Shown here in pieces: positions 34,581 through 46,897 of a stretch of DNA of 64,000 nucleotides. Positions within the stretch are counted from its first letter, which is position 1, and each line of letters starts with the position of its first letter. This stretch comes from Nemania diffusa (taxonomy: Eukaryota > Ascomycota > Sordariomycetes > Xylariales > Xylariaceae), in contig JBBPUQ010000004.1 in NCBI GenBank assembly GCA_038501195.1, positions 1,302,001-1,366,000 on the forward strand, given 5' to 3'. The notes beneath the pieces were generated by a model. The model made no database searches. It was not told the origin of the DNA and saw nothing but the letters and a program-made list of their open reading frames with translations. The translations under genes and the position numbers were made by a program.

Positions 34581-36016
34581 AGTACAGGCTTCCACGCGCT
34601 TCTAAGCATACCACAGTCACCGCTCTACGGCCAGGCCATAATAGTCAAAATGACAGCTCTTCACATTTGACAATACGGAACTTGTTTGATCCATTCAACA
34701 ATTGTATCTGTCAGGATGCCTCGCATGAAATATACCTACCCGCACTTGAGTACCACCAAGCTCAGAGACTCCTTTTGAGTTGATATGAGATTGAATGGTG
34801 TACGTCAACCCTTTGTCAACCCTTCTCATCATATCAATGCATAGAAGGCCAACGAACAGAGCAGGGTCGGAGATCAGATGTTGAGACTTGGTTATCTCTA
34901 GTGAGACTATTCATTAGGCATAACTGGATGATCGCCAAGAGAAGAAGGAGGTCACAGAGTCGGCCGGCTTTGTGGCTGGGGGATATGCCAACAGACATGT
35001 TAGGCTGTCTGGCAGTTTTGACTGTTTCAGCTTATTTACAAGGAGCTATCACACCTTATATGAGTATTGTTAAACATGAATTCTGATATGGAAATGAGAT
35101 CCGGGATATGGTTTAAAAATGCGTGTGAAGTCTATACGTCTATCAACTATCTAGCAAACCGAGACTTGTTCCAGTTAAAAATACATATAATATCACAATT
35201 TATGAAAATCCAACTACGTATAAGTCCCGTGTATACAGTTGTGGTCTGACCGAGAAGGCCCCAGTCGTTACCTAGCATGGGGAGAAAGCGAGGGCTGAAA
35301 ATGGTAGCCAATGACATGAACAAAATTTCACAAGACCCTGGTTTCAAGCTTCAGGTGAGGTTGAATTTGACCGGCCCGATCTAGTCTAGATAGTAGATAA
35401 AGTATAAATACCTTCCGAATCTATTCCCGAAGGTAGATGTGTTAGGTAAACCCCAAGGAGAGAAAAACGCCTGTCCATAGGCACAATAGGTTATGTATGT
35501 ACTGAGGTAAGTTACAGTCTATATCTAGGTAGCTTAAGGGAGTCACACAAGTATATACATGCATCTATCAATTTAAACCAATTCCCAAACGTTCTTCAAT
35601 CTACCAAGCTTAGAGTAGGTACCTGCCAACACCAGGCGGTAAGGTACCTAGGTAGGTAGGTATACGTGCTACTACCCAATTGACAGTCTGAGCATAGAGC
35701 AACTGCCAACATTTAAGCAATCTTCACATAGGTATGCGCGCGATCCTTCCACAACCAATAAACCTTAGGCACCCATAGCTTAGGTACCTAGGTACATTGA
35801 GACTTTCACTTAGACGTACATTTAAATCTACACCTAGATAAAATTCGCCAGACTTCTACACGTCTGTGTACCTCTTTTCTCATTCTCCCATCCCAAGCAC
35901 AAGGTGCCTATCGCACTCCAATAGGATTGTATACAGCACCATAGGCAGGCGGACCGGCAATAGGCAACTCCGCAAAACGTACGAGCGCGTGCTGTCTAGA
36001 TATACCGTACCTAAAG
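34581..36016. other. Spacer between the cyclophilin and DUF7918 genes
   Basis: 1.4 kb with no supported gene. Holds strong CCTAGG palindromes at about 35642-35662 and 35780-35795, within 400 bases of the DUF7918 start. Confidence 0.6.
35642..35662. repeat. CCTAGGTAGG-type palindromic repeat
   Basis: GGTACCTAGG followed by three TAGG units; one more member of the dispersed family. Confidence 0.75.
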
Positions 36017-37194
36017 ATGGCCATCCACGAGGATGTCCCCGGCATCGAAGCCGCTGTGCGATGTCGTGGGCAGCCATTACCTGAACTGGAAGATCCCCAT
36101 AGTCACGATGACGATGACGCCGTCGCCTGTCTTTCAACGACCAAGTACATCGAGTGCGTCGATGATGCCGAGTTCGATATCTACGTTCAAGTCTCCTCAG
36201 CCTACTTATGGGGCTACCGCGGCCACATTCTCCTCGCCGGTGTTTACGTAGACGGGAAGCGCGTGCGTAGCTCGATTATTCGCCACACAGAGACAGCTCA
36301 TGGTGCCCTCGCAACCCGCTGTGTCACAGGCCGCGAGGTATGCTCGAGGGAAACTGGCACATGGTCCCTACGGAAATTCAAATTTGCTGCTGTCAAGACA
36401 AGTATGCACTCTCCCTCGAGATTCCATTCCCGGTCCATTCATTGACGAGCTTGTTAGTCGACGATGCTCAAAAGGAGCGCGTGGAGAGCGATATCAAAGC
36501 TGCGAAAGGCCTTGGTACTATCGAGATCAAGTTCACCCGAGCCATTGAGTGCGGCCCAAGCTACTCTCGTCCGTACTACGACGTCAAGCCCAGGGACTTT
36601 GAGCTGGCTGAGAAGTCGCTCAAAGGCAAAGCCGTTTCGCATGGCACATCGTATGGCCCCACAGCTCCCTGTCCTTCGAGAAATACTAATATGACGTGAT
36701 ATAGTTATGGTGCTAAAGAGGCCATCGCCGCTCCTCAATGGGTTGATGCTCGCGAGATCGCAGAGGACAATGGCCCCATCCTCATCCTCAAATTCATGTA
36801 CCGATCCAGAGGTGAGCTCAATATTACACGTACGGGGTTCCAGTCTAACTACTAACTGATCCCACAGACGCTCTTAAGCGTGAGCTCATTATTCCGCGCA
36901 GCCCATCGCACTCGCCCGATTTTGAAAACTTGACACCAGCCGAAAGGGACCGCCTAGCTAGAGAACGACTGAACGAACTACGCGTAAGTGACGCCTACCT
37001 ACTGCTATAGATGACCAACCTCACAGATTTCATACTAGGAACAAAAGGTTAAGCGAGAGAACAGAGATGTGATCAAACGCGAGATTGGCGAGGTCTTTGA
37101 TCTAACTGAAGATGCTCCGGCACCCCGACCGACCAAAAAATCACGTCTTCAGGATGGTACAGAGGTAGATGTAGTTGACCTAACAGATGACTAA
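36017..37194 (+). CDS. DUF7918 domain protein (fungal, function unknown)
   Basis: Five exons: 36017-36401, 36458-36650, 36705-36811, 36868-36983, 37039-37194, giving 318 residues. All four introns are 54-56 bp with GTATGC, GTATGG, GTGAGC or GTAAGT donors, and every junction keeps frame. The N-terminal domain runs MAIHEDVPGIEAAVRCRGQP ... TTKYIECVDDAEFDIYVQV ... ILLAGVYVDGK, then GTIEIKFTRAIECGP and LAEKSLKGKAVSHGTSYG, a pattern I associate with fungal DUF7918 proteins; the biochemical role is unknown. The second half is charged, with ENLTPAERDRLARERLNEL and KVKRENRDVIKREIGEVFDLTED, a likely short coiled coil. It ends VDVVDLTDD, an acidic tail with two DLT(E/D)D repeats resembling SUMO-interacting motifs. 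That reading is inference. Confidence 0.85.
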
Positions 37195-39105
37195 TCATAA
37201 GAAGCTACACTTTGGAGTTTGGTCTTTCTTGGTTTGGGAGTTTGGCGTCACCTATACCACTTCATTAGACACGAGTTTGTCTGGGACTGCTGGAGCTGGC
37301 CTGAATTGACGGATCATGGTGGTTGCTACTTCATTGTTGCTGCTGTTTTCATGTCGCTGGTCGGGGAGTTTGGTAGTCTGGGAGGTTGGTAGGCTCATGA
37401 AAGCCTCAGTATTCATAGCTTCATTGATAGGCAGCATGTTCTAGAGGTTCCCGGGGCGCGAATCACTTGATATCACCCAGATGTAATACACCTCAGACAT
37501 AATCTGTCCATCTACCCACTAATTTCTCATGGGGAATAGAGGCATATTTAGTAATACTACTATGATACGAATCTTCTCGTATTCAATAGAGAGCTGTGCC
37601 CTCGTGAGAGTTTATATTTACTGGTTATTAACTAATTAATTCAGATATCTCGTTGTTCCACTCGCTAAGCGGGAATGCTTTAGAATAGACGTCTTATAGC
37701 AAGTTGATGTTCCGCGGAACATGTTTTAGGACTAATATTACCAGTTGTCACCGCTATGAGAGTCATATCAGGTTTTTTGGAGGATCGCAATACCAGTTTC
37801 TGTATAACAAAGAGAGTGTCTTGTATGTCAACAGACACTCCCCGTGCATAACATCATGTGCTCCTACACGTAGAAATTTGTTACCTGTCCTTGTGACCAC
37901 ATGTTAGTGGGAAAAATGAATTACGTGGTACGTCTATGCGCTCTGAATGCTAGTACTCGGCGGTTTAGGTGATTGGCACGTTGTTTTCCCTCATGTAGCA
38001 ACCGAAAAAAATATTCCTTCGCTTGTCCCACGCGTATATGACGGCTTGATTCGCACGAACTGGTACACAGACACCAGTTTCTACCTTGGTGGCAAATAGA
38101 AGGATGCTGTTATGTCAAGCAAGTTGTGAGAAGATGTTGAACTTGGTGCCCCGGGATATAGCAAGACGCGCTGTAAAATGTTTGTTTTTTCAGTCGTGGA
38201 GGTATCGCACCAAGTAAAGGATGTTGGAATCATGTTGTTTCTCGAAAGATGGTGTGGTTCAGTCAGCGGCTAGTGACAACAAAGAAATTAGCGAGCCATC
38301 TCTAGATTTTTTCGAAACGTGTTCCCGGATTACAGAAGCACAGATTTTAACAAACCATGTCCGCTGTGCAACCGCATCTATTCACGTAGGGAGGAGGTGA
38401 TATACTCAACATTCTAGTCATATGCTTACGAGATATCAATATAATTTAAGTTCTCAGGCTCACAGTCGTATTCATGGGAGTATATATGAAACGCTCTCTC
38501 ATTCTCCTATAGAGAGACTCAGAAGGCACTCTTTCTAAACACATGAAGTCTCATCATAGCAAGAATAAGCAAGATGCCGATATTGGGGAGGTTGGAAGGC
38601 CTCTTGCGGTGGAAACACAGTGATGTGGCAATGGATAAAATGAATAAAGGGGTAGTTTGATGAACACCAACTAACTGATGACTGGCTTGATATTCGTACC
38701 GGCCGACCCGGATCAATACGGCATCCCTAGTGTCCTACTGTAAAGTCTTTTTCGTCCTAGTCGGCTAGTTGGGGCAGTCACCATATCAACATCCGCATTC
38801 TGCGGAGGCGTCCACAACAGGTGTGTAATCCTATGCTGGCAAGTAAAAGCAGACAAATCAGTAATGTAAGGGCTAATGTAAGTGTACAGCATTGAGTTCC
38901 GTTGCTTGTTACACGATAAATGCTCGCACTGAGTATACCGGCTTAGTTCAAAACGGCGAAGCTGATCAGCATTCACCTGAGTATATATACTGGTAGTCTC
39001 AGTCACTTTCTACCATTGAATGTAAAGAAAGCTTCTAATCATATCCTTAAACTTGACATTATCCTCAGACCTGACAAGTTTCACCACACTTCCAGACACT
39101 TCTCA
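37195..39105. other. Spacer between DUF7918 and the tail-anchored protein
   Basis: 1.9 kb without a supported gene. It contains a perfect 16 bp palindrome at 37707-37722 and a short inverted repeat (AACTGGT...ACCAGTT) at about 38058-38080. The stretch may hold a decayed element, but no ends are visible. Confidence 0.5.
37707..37722. repeat. Perfect 16 bp palindrome
   Basis: ATGTTCCGCGGAACAT reads the same on both strands. Isolated in a spacer; possibly a dimeric transcription-factor site. Confidence 0.8.
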
Positions 39106-39852
39106 ATGGCGGACATCAGGCAGCACGTGCCTGACTTGTTGGCTCAATGCGTAGCCTATTTTATTGACAAATGCATATTCCTTATATCTGGGTTGATTCA
39201 CGTCATCAGATCTGCCCGGGATGTCCTCTTTCCCATCGACAATTACCCTACCGACCCACCAACCACGTATACCAACTGTACAAACCATATCAATACTAAC
39301 AGTACACTCTATACCAGCTGGCTACCCTATATCAACGGTACCAACTGTCTCAACGCATACGTCTTCATGTCGACGGATGCCAAGGCTATGGCGGATGCCT
39401 ATGCCCAGGCACAGAACCACAACGAGCAGCAGTTACTTTTCCGCAACAACAGCACACAAGAAACCGGGCCAAACGCTTCACCCAGTAGGCCCGCAGCCGC
39501 CGACGTCCCAATGCCGCCAAAGGATCGGGACCAGGAACCAAAAGACAATGCTAGAAGCATCTCCGTGACAATCTCCCATAGCTTTGAAGGCGCCAACGCC
39601 AAGGGGATTCTCGACCAGGTTGTGCATCGTAGCATGGGCGTGGCTGCGTTTCGTGGCTATGGTTCTAGGAGAAGTGTCAGCCAGATCAATGTGTACAACA
39701 GTCCGGGCGCTTCGCCGATGGTGTACACCGACGGACACTCGTTCTCGATGCTCCGCGGGCTTTTCACAGTTGTCTTAGTATCAATCTTTGCCTGGGTCAT
39801 CATCTACTATAGACCGAGCTCTACACAATACATAGCTACGCTTACTCGATGA
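39106..39852 (+). CDS. Orphan protein with N-terminal hydrophobic segment and C-terminal membrane anchor
   Basis: A single exon of 248 residues from the first in-frame ATG (39106); the frame is open 90 bases further upstream but without an ATG. I do not recognise a family. Visible features are a moderately hydrophobic stretch (residues about 10-45, LLAQCVAYFIDKCIFLISGLIHV), then an Asn/Thr-rich part with several N-x-S/T sites (NCT, NST, NGT, NNS, NAS), a Pro/charged linker (PMPPKDRDQEPKD), and a C-terminal transmembrane helix at about residues 215-236 (LFTVVLVSIFAWVII) followed by a short polar tail. The ISVTISHSFEG...KGILDQVVHRS block looks like a small folded unit. It could sit in the ER or mitochondrial outer membrane. 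It may be lineage-restricted. Confidence 0.6.
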   Translation: MADIRQHVPDLLAQCVAYFIDKCIFLISGLIHVIRSARDVLFPIDNYPTDPPTTYTNCTNHINTNSTLYTSWLPYINGTNCLNAYVFMSTDAKAMADAYAQAQNHNEQQLLFRNNSTQETGPNASPSRPAAADVPMPPKDRDQEPKDNARSISVTISHSFEGANAKGILDQVVHRSMGVAAFRGYGSRRSVSQINVYNSPGASPMVYTDGHSFSMLRGLFTVVLVSIFAWVIIYYRPSSTQYIATLTR

Positions 39853-40595
39853 AGAGCCGCAAACTTCTCACCGAGTCTGCGCAATGATGAAGGATTTCTA
39901 GGACCAGAGGGGCTAAGAAGGTGGAGCAGTTCTATTCACGTTAGCAACTCAAAACTCCCATCCAGATCTCATGTTCATCGTCTCTAGTGGAGGAAGGAAA
40001 AGGCCAAGAGACTTTGATTCTCATAACATCCTAAAAAGTATGCAGTATGCAGACACCAAAAAAAAACCTCAATCGCGGAGAGTTTCTCCCTCACCATTAA
40101 CTCTGCCTTCACCCATTGCATGACCATAGACCAGAAGTTCCATTAAATATGCTGTAAAAACAACTGAGCTTGATTCCTTTTAAACAAACTAAGTAGTATG
40201 CCTAACCTTAACTCCCAATTATTCCCATCGTCAATACAACGCCACTTTGGTACATAGTAAGCCAAGACCATCACTGGTCCTTACAGCTTTGCCTTATAGG
40301 GGAGGATATATATACATATTCCTCCCAACGCCTGCAACTCCTCGCCCATGCATGCTGGAAATGCTGCTAAAATCAATTTCCCGGGGCAAACCACACTCTG
40401 GGCCAGCGGGAAACCACGCAGAAACCGCCCTCGAATCCTCACGGCTGGGCCTACCCCTATCATTCAGGCATCATCCTCATCATCATCGTGGCGTGAAGCG
40501 TACCCCTAACCCCCTCGTCATTATCGCAGCGTGAAGCATACCCCCCACCCCAAGCCCCCTCATTATTATCGCGGCGTGAAGCGTGACCCCCCATC
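39853..40595. other. Spacer between convergent genes
   Basis: 743 bases between the tail-anchored gene (+) and the coiled-coil gene (-). Its right end is filled by an imperfect tandem repeat. No gene seen. Confidence 0.6.
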
Positions 40596-40600
40596 CTAAG
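40484..40600. repeat. Imperfect ~40 bp tandem repeat with CGGCGTGAAGCG core
   Basis: Three units, each with a TCAT(T)ATCG-like lead, a (T/C)GGCGTGAAGCG or CAGCGTGAAGC core and a C-rich tail. The third unit reaches the stop codon of the coiled-coil gene, so in that mRNA the array forms the start of the 3' UTR. Confidence 0.8.
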
Positions 40601-42592
40601 AGCGGCCCTTAGCAGCGCGACCAGCGGGCGCGCTCACGTTACGATCGCCCACGTTGACGAGCATCTGCTTCCGCGGCGTCATGGCGCCCAGCATGGCGCT
40701 CCTAGCGCGCCCGCGCCTCTCCCTGATCTGCGCCAGCGCCTGCTCGCGCGTCATCGTCGGCGTCAGCGCCGGGTTGTTGACGTCGAACGACGGCGCGCGC
40801 CCGTGCGCCAGCACGAGCGGCGCCGCCGAGTGCGGCTTCGCGTTCTCGTCCTGGACGGGGATGCTCGTCGTTGTCGTCATGGTGTAGAAGGCCGGCGCGT
40901 GGTGGTCGGGCGGGGTCTCTACGGGGATGTGGGAGTCGGGGGACTCGTTGGTGTCTGCGATGGAGGTCTCGTCCTCGTCTATGGCGCACGAGACGTCGCC
41001 CGTTGTGCTGGGAACGTTGAATTCGAAGTTGGCCTCGCTTTGGCGTGGTGCGTTGAGGAGCGAGAGCAGAGAAGTGCGCTCTTGCGCCATCAGAGCAAAT
41101 GAGGGGGGCTCGACGGAAGGGGTTCGGGAGTAGCGAGGTGGGTTGGGGTGTGAATAGGCATCTACAGGTGTAGGGGGCTCTAGTGTGGTCTCGCCATCAT
41201 TATCACCTTCATCCTTCTCCATGGCCTCTAATTCTTGCTGAGAGATTGTGCGAAAAATACCTTCCTTAGGGAAAAATATAGTTGCGCGTCGAGGTTCCTT
41301 TCGCTCTGGCTCTTTCGGTTCTTCCTTCGGTTCTTCCTTAGGTTCTTCCTGGATATCGCCTGTTGGGGCTTCGATTACATGTGGTTCGGCAGGGACTTCG
41401 ATCTCTTCTTTAGGTTCTGGCTGAACCGCTTCCGTAGACGGTAAAGACTTGCTTCGTTTGGCGTCTCTACCTAGGATCACGAGATCTGACGGATCGATGA
41501 TCTCGATCGGTCCAGGTCGCTCTCTGCGTGGTGATAGAATTGTACTTCGGCGCTTGAGAGGTCTTTGTTGAGAGCGGTGCAATTCAAACTCGGCTTGAAG
41601 GAATTCAACATGTTCTTGTGTTCTGTCCGCCCTCTGCTTCTCCCATTGCCAGAGCCGTGCCAGCTCTTCCATCTCGTCTTCAGTTGCAGCCGAAGAGACT
41701 ATCTCAAAGGTCGACAGCGACTCCCGGCCCTGGAAGCTCTTTCTGGGAGAAGCGAATTCGCTGTCGGGGTCCTCTGGAGGCAATGGGAGGCGTCCCTCGG
41801 CGGCTATTCTAGCGACTTCTTCGGATTTCGCAGCAGCCTTAAAGGCATCCCGCTCCTCCTCTAAGAATGTAATGCGTTCCTGGAATTTCTCGATCTCCTG
41901 TTGTAAGCCGACTAGTTGATAACGGGCAGTAAATGCCTCCTGTTCACGTGCCTTGCTAAGTTCTTTTTCACGTTGGAGGCATTCATCGGCAGACTTGGAG
42001 ACGGCTCGTGCAGATTTGAGTTCCTCCTGTAACTTGACGATGGTGGACTGCGACTTGAAGGTTTCCTTGCGGGCTCGTCGAATTTCTTTCTCCCATATTG
42101 CCTGGGTATGTGAGTAGGTTTCTTTAGCTCTGCCGTAGCTCTCCTGCGAAAATCAAACAATATTAGCATTGAGGACTTGCTAGATTCGAAATAACAATAG
42201 AGCGTTATCCAACGTACCATGACTGTCTCCAGTCTCTCTCCGACTTTGCGCTCTCGTTCACGGCCCTCATCTACTTGTCTGCGAAGAGCTCGGGCCTCTT
42301 CTCTGTATCTGCGCATCTCTGTCTCGGCCTCCTCCCTGCCTATCATGGCACGCTTGAGCGCAGCATCGGCTGTCTTTCTTTCGAGTTGCTTCGACATGGA
42401 TGTGGCGTTTGGGCCAAGGTGTGTCAAGTTGTTGAATTGGCGGATTTTTTCATGCACGTCGCTGTCGCGCTGGGTGTTGCTGCGAAGTGATACAAGCATG
42501 GGATTCTGATGATTGGCGCGATCGGGAGATTGGGGCTGTAGAGGTGTCGCGCTGGTGCCAGGCGGATCATGTAAACTTTCGGTGTCTTCCAT
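40596..42592 (-). CDS. Long coiled-coil protein, possibly a NIMA-interacting TinC-like protein
   Basis: Exons 42218-42592 and 40596-42143 give 640 residues; the 74 bp intron has a GTACGT donor, a GCTAAT branch site and a TCGCAG acceptor. ATG 42592 is the first in frame. Residues about 60-300 are heptad-like and rich in Glu, Lys, Arg and Ala (LKRAMIGREEAETEMRRYRE, WEKEIRRARKE, LQREKELSKAREQEA, LQQEIEKFQERITFLEEERD), so a parallel coiled coil is likely. The middle has a short EEPKEEPKEEPKE repeat. The C-terminus is disordered with many Ser/Pro sites and a conserved-looking TREQALAQIRERRGRARS block before a basic end. That block makes me think of fungal TinC-type proteins that bind the NIMA mitotic kinase, but this is recall without support here. 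Any cytoskeletal role is inference. Confidence 0.72.
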
Positions 42593-43764
42593 CTCAATGT
42601 TTTGGTCACTTCTGCGAGAGTGTAGATGAGGGGCAGAGTGTGGGACTTCTCGGTTCAAAAAAAAAAGAATTCCGAGTTAACAAAAGATATGCAAGTGAGA
42701 AAATGGCTAGTAGTGTTGTAGGTTTGTAGGTCTTGGAGGTGCTTGCCTAAGCCACATGCTGGAAAGACTGCTTAGGTACTGTAATGGAAAGGTAGGTAAT
42801 GGTAGCTATGCCCACGTAGCTTAGTACTTAGTACTAGGTAATGTATGTTTACTATTGTGCGGCTACGTGGGGACTGCGTTGCCAGGCCAATATCCTACCT
42901 CGAATGATTTTAGCTACTCCTACGTCTGTTGACGGCTGCCGGCTCATCTTCCCCGCCAATATCCATTTTTCTTTTCAAGCAAGCATATAAAATATTCAAC
43001 TCAGTACTTAGATAAAAGGGAAAATAAATAAATTTTCGTGCCTGAGCTTGACCAGAAGTGAGCATAACACACAGACAGTGTTGCATAAGACCGTATATGC
43101 AAATGCAGTTTTGAAACGCTTGAAGTATGAATCTGGCATACAGCTGTTAATTAGTTTTAATATAGCTAAGGAATTGAGAGCGCATTGAACAGTGCTAAAT
43201 TTTGCGTATGTCATTTCGAACCCTCTAAGAATTGGGGAATAAAGCAACCCGGAAGGGATTGCGGACTACATGAGCATAATATTGCTTGCTACCTTATATT
43301 CATAAAGACAGCGATTGAGTTAGTGACATTTAAAATGCAATGATTTTAGGATAATGTAAGAAATGTCCTGGGACGATCTTATAGAGCATAAGAAAAAAGG
43401 AATCTGTTGCTTCCTTTTGCAAGTCATCACAGAAGCTAGCCCTCTGCTAAGCCCTCTTTTTAACCATATATACATGCTTAGCCTCTTTCAACTCATCGTT
43501 CCTGGAGGCTAAAACTGCAGCCCAAAAAATAAGGATTAAAATACACTCCAACGCCAACACCAACGTCCACTCTACAACGATGCCAAATATCAAGTTGCAA
43601 CAAGCCGCCATACTGATCCCTCATGATAACAATTGCGAGAGCTGACTTTTGCGCTTCCGCTGATGTTGCAAGCCTACGTACCCTTTGTTAGGGCGTGTAG
43701 GCAAACCGACTTTGTTGAACTGCGTTGTGAAGGTATCGCCGAAAAACTTTACTATATAGTACCG
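42593..43764. other. Spacer between the coiled-coil and CAP20-like genes
   Basis: 1.17 kb containing the coiled-coil gene promoter and the 3' region of the CAP20-like gene. Ten consecutive A residues at 42657-42666. No gene seen. Confidence 0.6.
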
Positions 43765-44377
43765 CTAGTGAGAAGCGTCGCTAGTGGCCTCCTTTGCCTG
43801 AACCTTGCCGGCTCGCAAAATATCGCCAACCCAGCTAAGAGCCACAGATGTGACAACGAGGCCAGTCGATATAAGAGCCTTGCCGGATGTCACTAGTCCG
43901 TCGCCTCCGACCTTCTTATACTCGGAGTTATAGACGTCGAGAACGTAACCCTTGGTCTCCAGGCCTTTGCGCACAGGGAAATAGATGATTGCCTTGCCAT
44001 CCGACACCAGCTCATCCGTAGGCTTCTTTAGAGCAGGGAGGCGCTCATCGATCTTGGATAGCGCATCGTCGCCGATGGTATCGGCCTTCTTGACGTAGGG
44101 TGAGACATACTGGTACGGCTTGTCGAAATAGGGCAAGATGGGTTTGGCGAAAGTCTGGTAGGCGGAATCGCTCAGCTCTAATGACTTTTGGCCGTAGGGG
44201 TTCTTTTTGAAGTAGCTGATGCCGTCGTTGATGACTGGGTACCCGAATATGTGCTGAGACGAGGCCATGTCAGTTCGATGTCAATTGCTCGCCAAGTCGC
44301 TGAGGTAAAGCTGTATGTAGACTTACCGATAGAGTCGCAGATGAGGGAGGGACCTCGCCGTTAACTTGGGGAGCCAT
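43765..44377 (-). CDS. cap20: CAP20 / perilipin-like lipid droplet protein
   Basis: Exons 44327-44377 and 43765-44253 give 179 residues, the usual CAP20 length. The first exon codes for MAPQVNGEVPPSSATLS and ends in GTAAGT; the 73 bp intron ends GTCTCAG and joins HIFGYPVINDG. An unspliced frame could start inside the intron (MASSQHIFG), but the spliced start resembles family N-termini better. CAP20 was found as a gene induced during appressorium formation in Colletotrichum, and the related MPL1 of Metarhizium coats lipid droplets. Visible family features: FGYPVINDGISYFKKNPYGQKS, repeated YF/YVSPYVKKAD-type helices, LSKIDERLPALKKPT, and a hydrophobic end (LISTGLVVTSVALSW) that could anchor the protein in the droplet surface. 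Confidence 0.85.
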
Positions 44378-46897
44378 TGCGAACAAAAACAGGACTCGAT
44401 GTCAATGATGATAATAGGCGCTAATGGTGAGACTAGAATATCCGTCAGTTATCGATGAAGATCAAAGTCCGGCAAGCCGGAAAGTCTAAATAGAACTCAA
44501 AAAAGAAAAACACCGAGGCAAGCTTACGCCGTCAGGAGAGGTAGCCTAACGCTGAGAGCCGTGAATATGACACAGTAAACAGAGCGCGGAACTCAAAGGT
44601 GACAATTGGATAATAAAGTCATAAGAGATGGGGAATATGAGTAGGGAAATGCAGCAGCCTTAAGGAAATATCGGGTTTCGACCAAAGACAGTAAGAAGAT
44701 CAGAGTTCAGAGGGAGAGAGAAGCGACGAATGGGGGACTAGAAGTCTCGGGTAGGGAATGTAGGTAGTTCAAATGGTGAAATAAAATAAGATTGACTGTT
44801 TTACTTACTGGCTGGATGATCTTCCCAGGTATGTAGGAATTATGCAGACTAACACGCGAGGAGGGGAGGAGAAGTAGGAATCTGAATCTGAGAATCAGAA
44901 GTGCACACCGCGAGGTACTTATTCGGAGGGGAAGGTAGGTAGATAGATGCTAGGGTGCTTATAAGAGGAAATGGTTACTCTATTTTGGTAATGTGTTGTT
45001 GCTCTACCTATCCACTTGTTTCGCATGTGCTTTTTTCGTCTCCTTGTCTAATATGGATTCGCCCGAGGATCCAGCGACGATTGATAGTCGGCAAGTTCCT
45101 GTCGGTACCTGCTCCCTTCAGGCATGGCAAAACTTGTGACGGTGGGAGGGCCCCTTTGCGACGGGCGGGTGGACATATGCAATCTACGCGACTGATGAAG
45201 TCATTGGTTGGAACTTGGCAGCACTCCTAAACACTCCGACAGTGGCCCTTGTTGGCCCTTGTTGGCCACGCTGCAGTGGGGTTTGATATCAAGAGCTTCA
45301 AGCTTCAGTGGATCACTACCTGGTAGATAGAGTAGATACGCTACATCCGCAGGCAGACAACCTACCTAGGTAGACACTTACTATGCCTACCTGGTAGCTA
45401 CATCCTCCTACCTACCTGCTGTACATAGATAGGTAGCTAGGAGGGCAACCTGCTGCCAGCCAGTACCTGCCACAAGACTGCATCAGGCGCTATCGTATGT
45501 TTTTTGGCTAAGTTGTGTACCTAAATCGACAGGCCTCAAGCCCACCTATCCCCACTCATTCTGCTATCTTTACCCCTGTCTTTGGCATGTGAAAGTCTAA
45601 AGGTAGGTATACTTAATTACATTCGTCGTGTGCAATGAGGGCGTCACAATAATTTTTTTACAGTAAGATCGACGCTAGGAAAGTCGTGCCGCCCTCTGCA
45701 ATTTATGACAATTATACAATTTTCCCTCGGTTCGTTTAGCTTCAATTGGACATATGCGTATTTCAATATTGCCGTTGCTTGTGATGGACCTTCAATGTTT
45801 GTTGTCTCCAAAAAGCAGAACAAATTAACGGCGCGATATAGCGATCGCGAAACCGAACCTAGTGTAACATTACATAAAGCTCTTATCATTCCGTGAAGCG
45901 CTCCCTTGCTTTAAGTAGTGTACGCCATGTTGATAATATCGACTATACTCATAGAATCTTACTGAGACCAAGCATTGGACAAATTTTGCGGCGCAAACAA
46001 CGGCGAACGCACATTGGCTTAACACTAATATGCCGATCAAGCCGGTCTATGGCTGGGAAGAACTATCATCTCGCCATTGCGGCTGAAAATTTTGAGGAAT
46101 AGTTCATGAAAGGATTCTGAACTTCAACACCTCGGCTCCATAACTTATCACTTATGATACCTAGGTGCTGACATGTCATTTCGCCACTTACATGTATGTA
46201 CCTAGGCTGCTGCACGCTTCTGTATTCCTCGTAGAATATCAATCAATAGCCGTAATTTAATAATCTTGCCGAGACGCTTCAATGTATGTAATAGTAGATA
46301 TATAATGCTTGGCTGACACATGAGGGTACTACCTACTTACCTACTTACCTACTGTAGGTAGTACTTATGCGTAGGCATGCGGGAAGCCCCATCGTTAGGT
46401 ATGTAGTATCACGAAACGGGATTAGCCTACCTTGAAGGAGCTACGCCATTTGGATCTAAAATACGCAGTACTATCCACCCTTTTCACATGTCAAAATAAA
46501 TCGCCGTAACAATGTAACAAACCATTACGAGAATAACTTTTTTGAGTGGCGAGTTCACCGAGCTAGGGTGCGCGTCCTCCTCCAACCGTCAGGCGTTTGA
46601 GGCTCACCGGTTCACTGACCCACACCAGCGGCACTTGATCTACTGTTACTTTAGCGGTTATCGACTGATGCAGTGAGATACGCTATACGTCTTATGTAAA
46701 TGAGGACCTGTGTCTACTATGTAGGTTACATTCTGTACTAGCTAGCCGGGTTGGTGGTATTCCCATGGCCATTGTTTCCGTCGAATGAATGGACGTGGTG
46801 CGATATAGAAATGTATATTTCCAATGAAAGGAGGCGCCGATGTCACCCACGCCTAGTAAAGTTGCAACTGGGGGTCGTAATAATGCAACCGCCCGCC
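44378..46897. other. Spacer between the CAP20-like and dehydrogenase genes
   Basis: 2.5 kb. The first 600 bases are the CAP20 promoter. CCTA/TAGG words cluster at 45361-45440 and 46330-46365; a short direct duplication (CCCTTGTTGG) is at 45241-45262. No gene seen. Confidence 0.55.

Noticed and set aside
40247..40534. 95-codon plus-strand frame
   Set aside because: Runs through the 3' tandem repeat of the coiled-coil gene and has no independent support.
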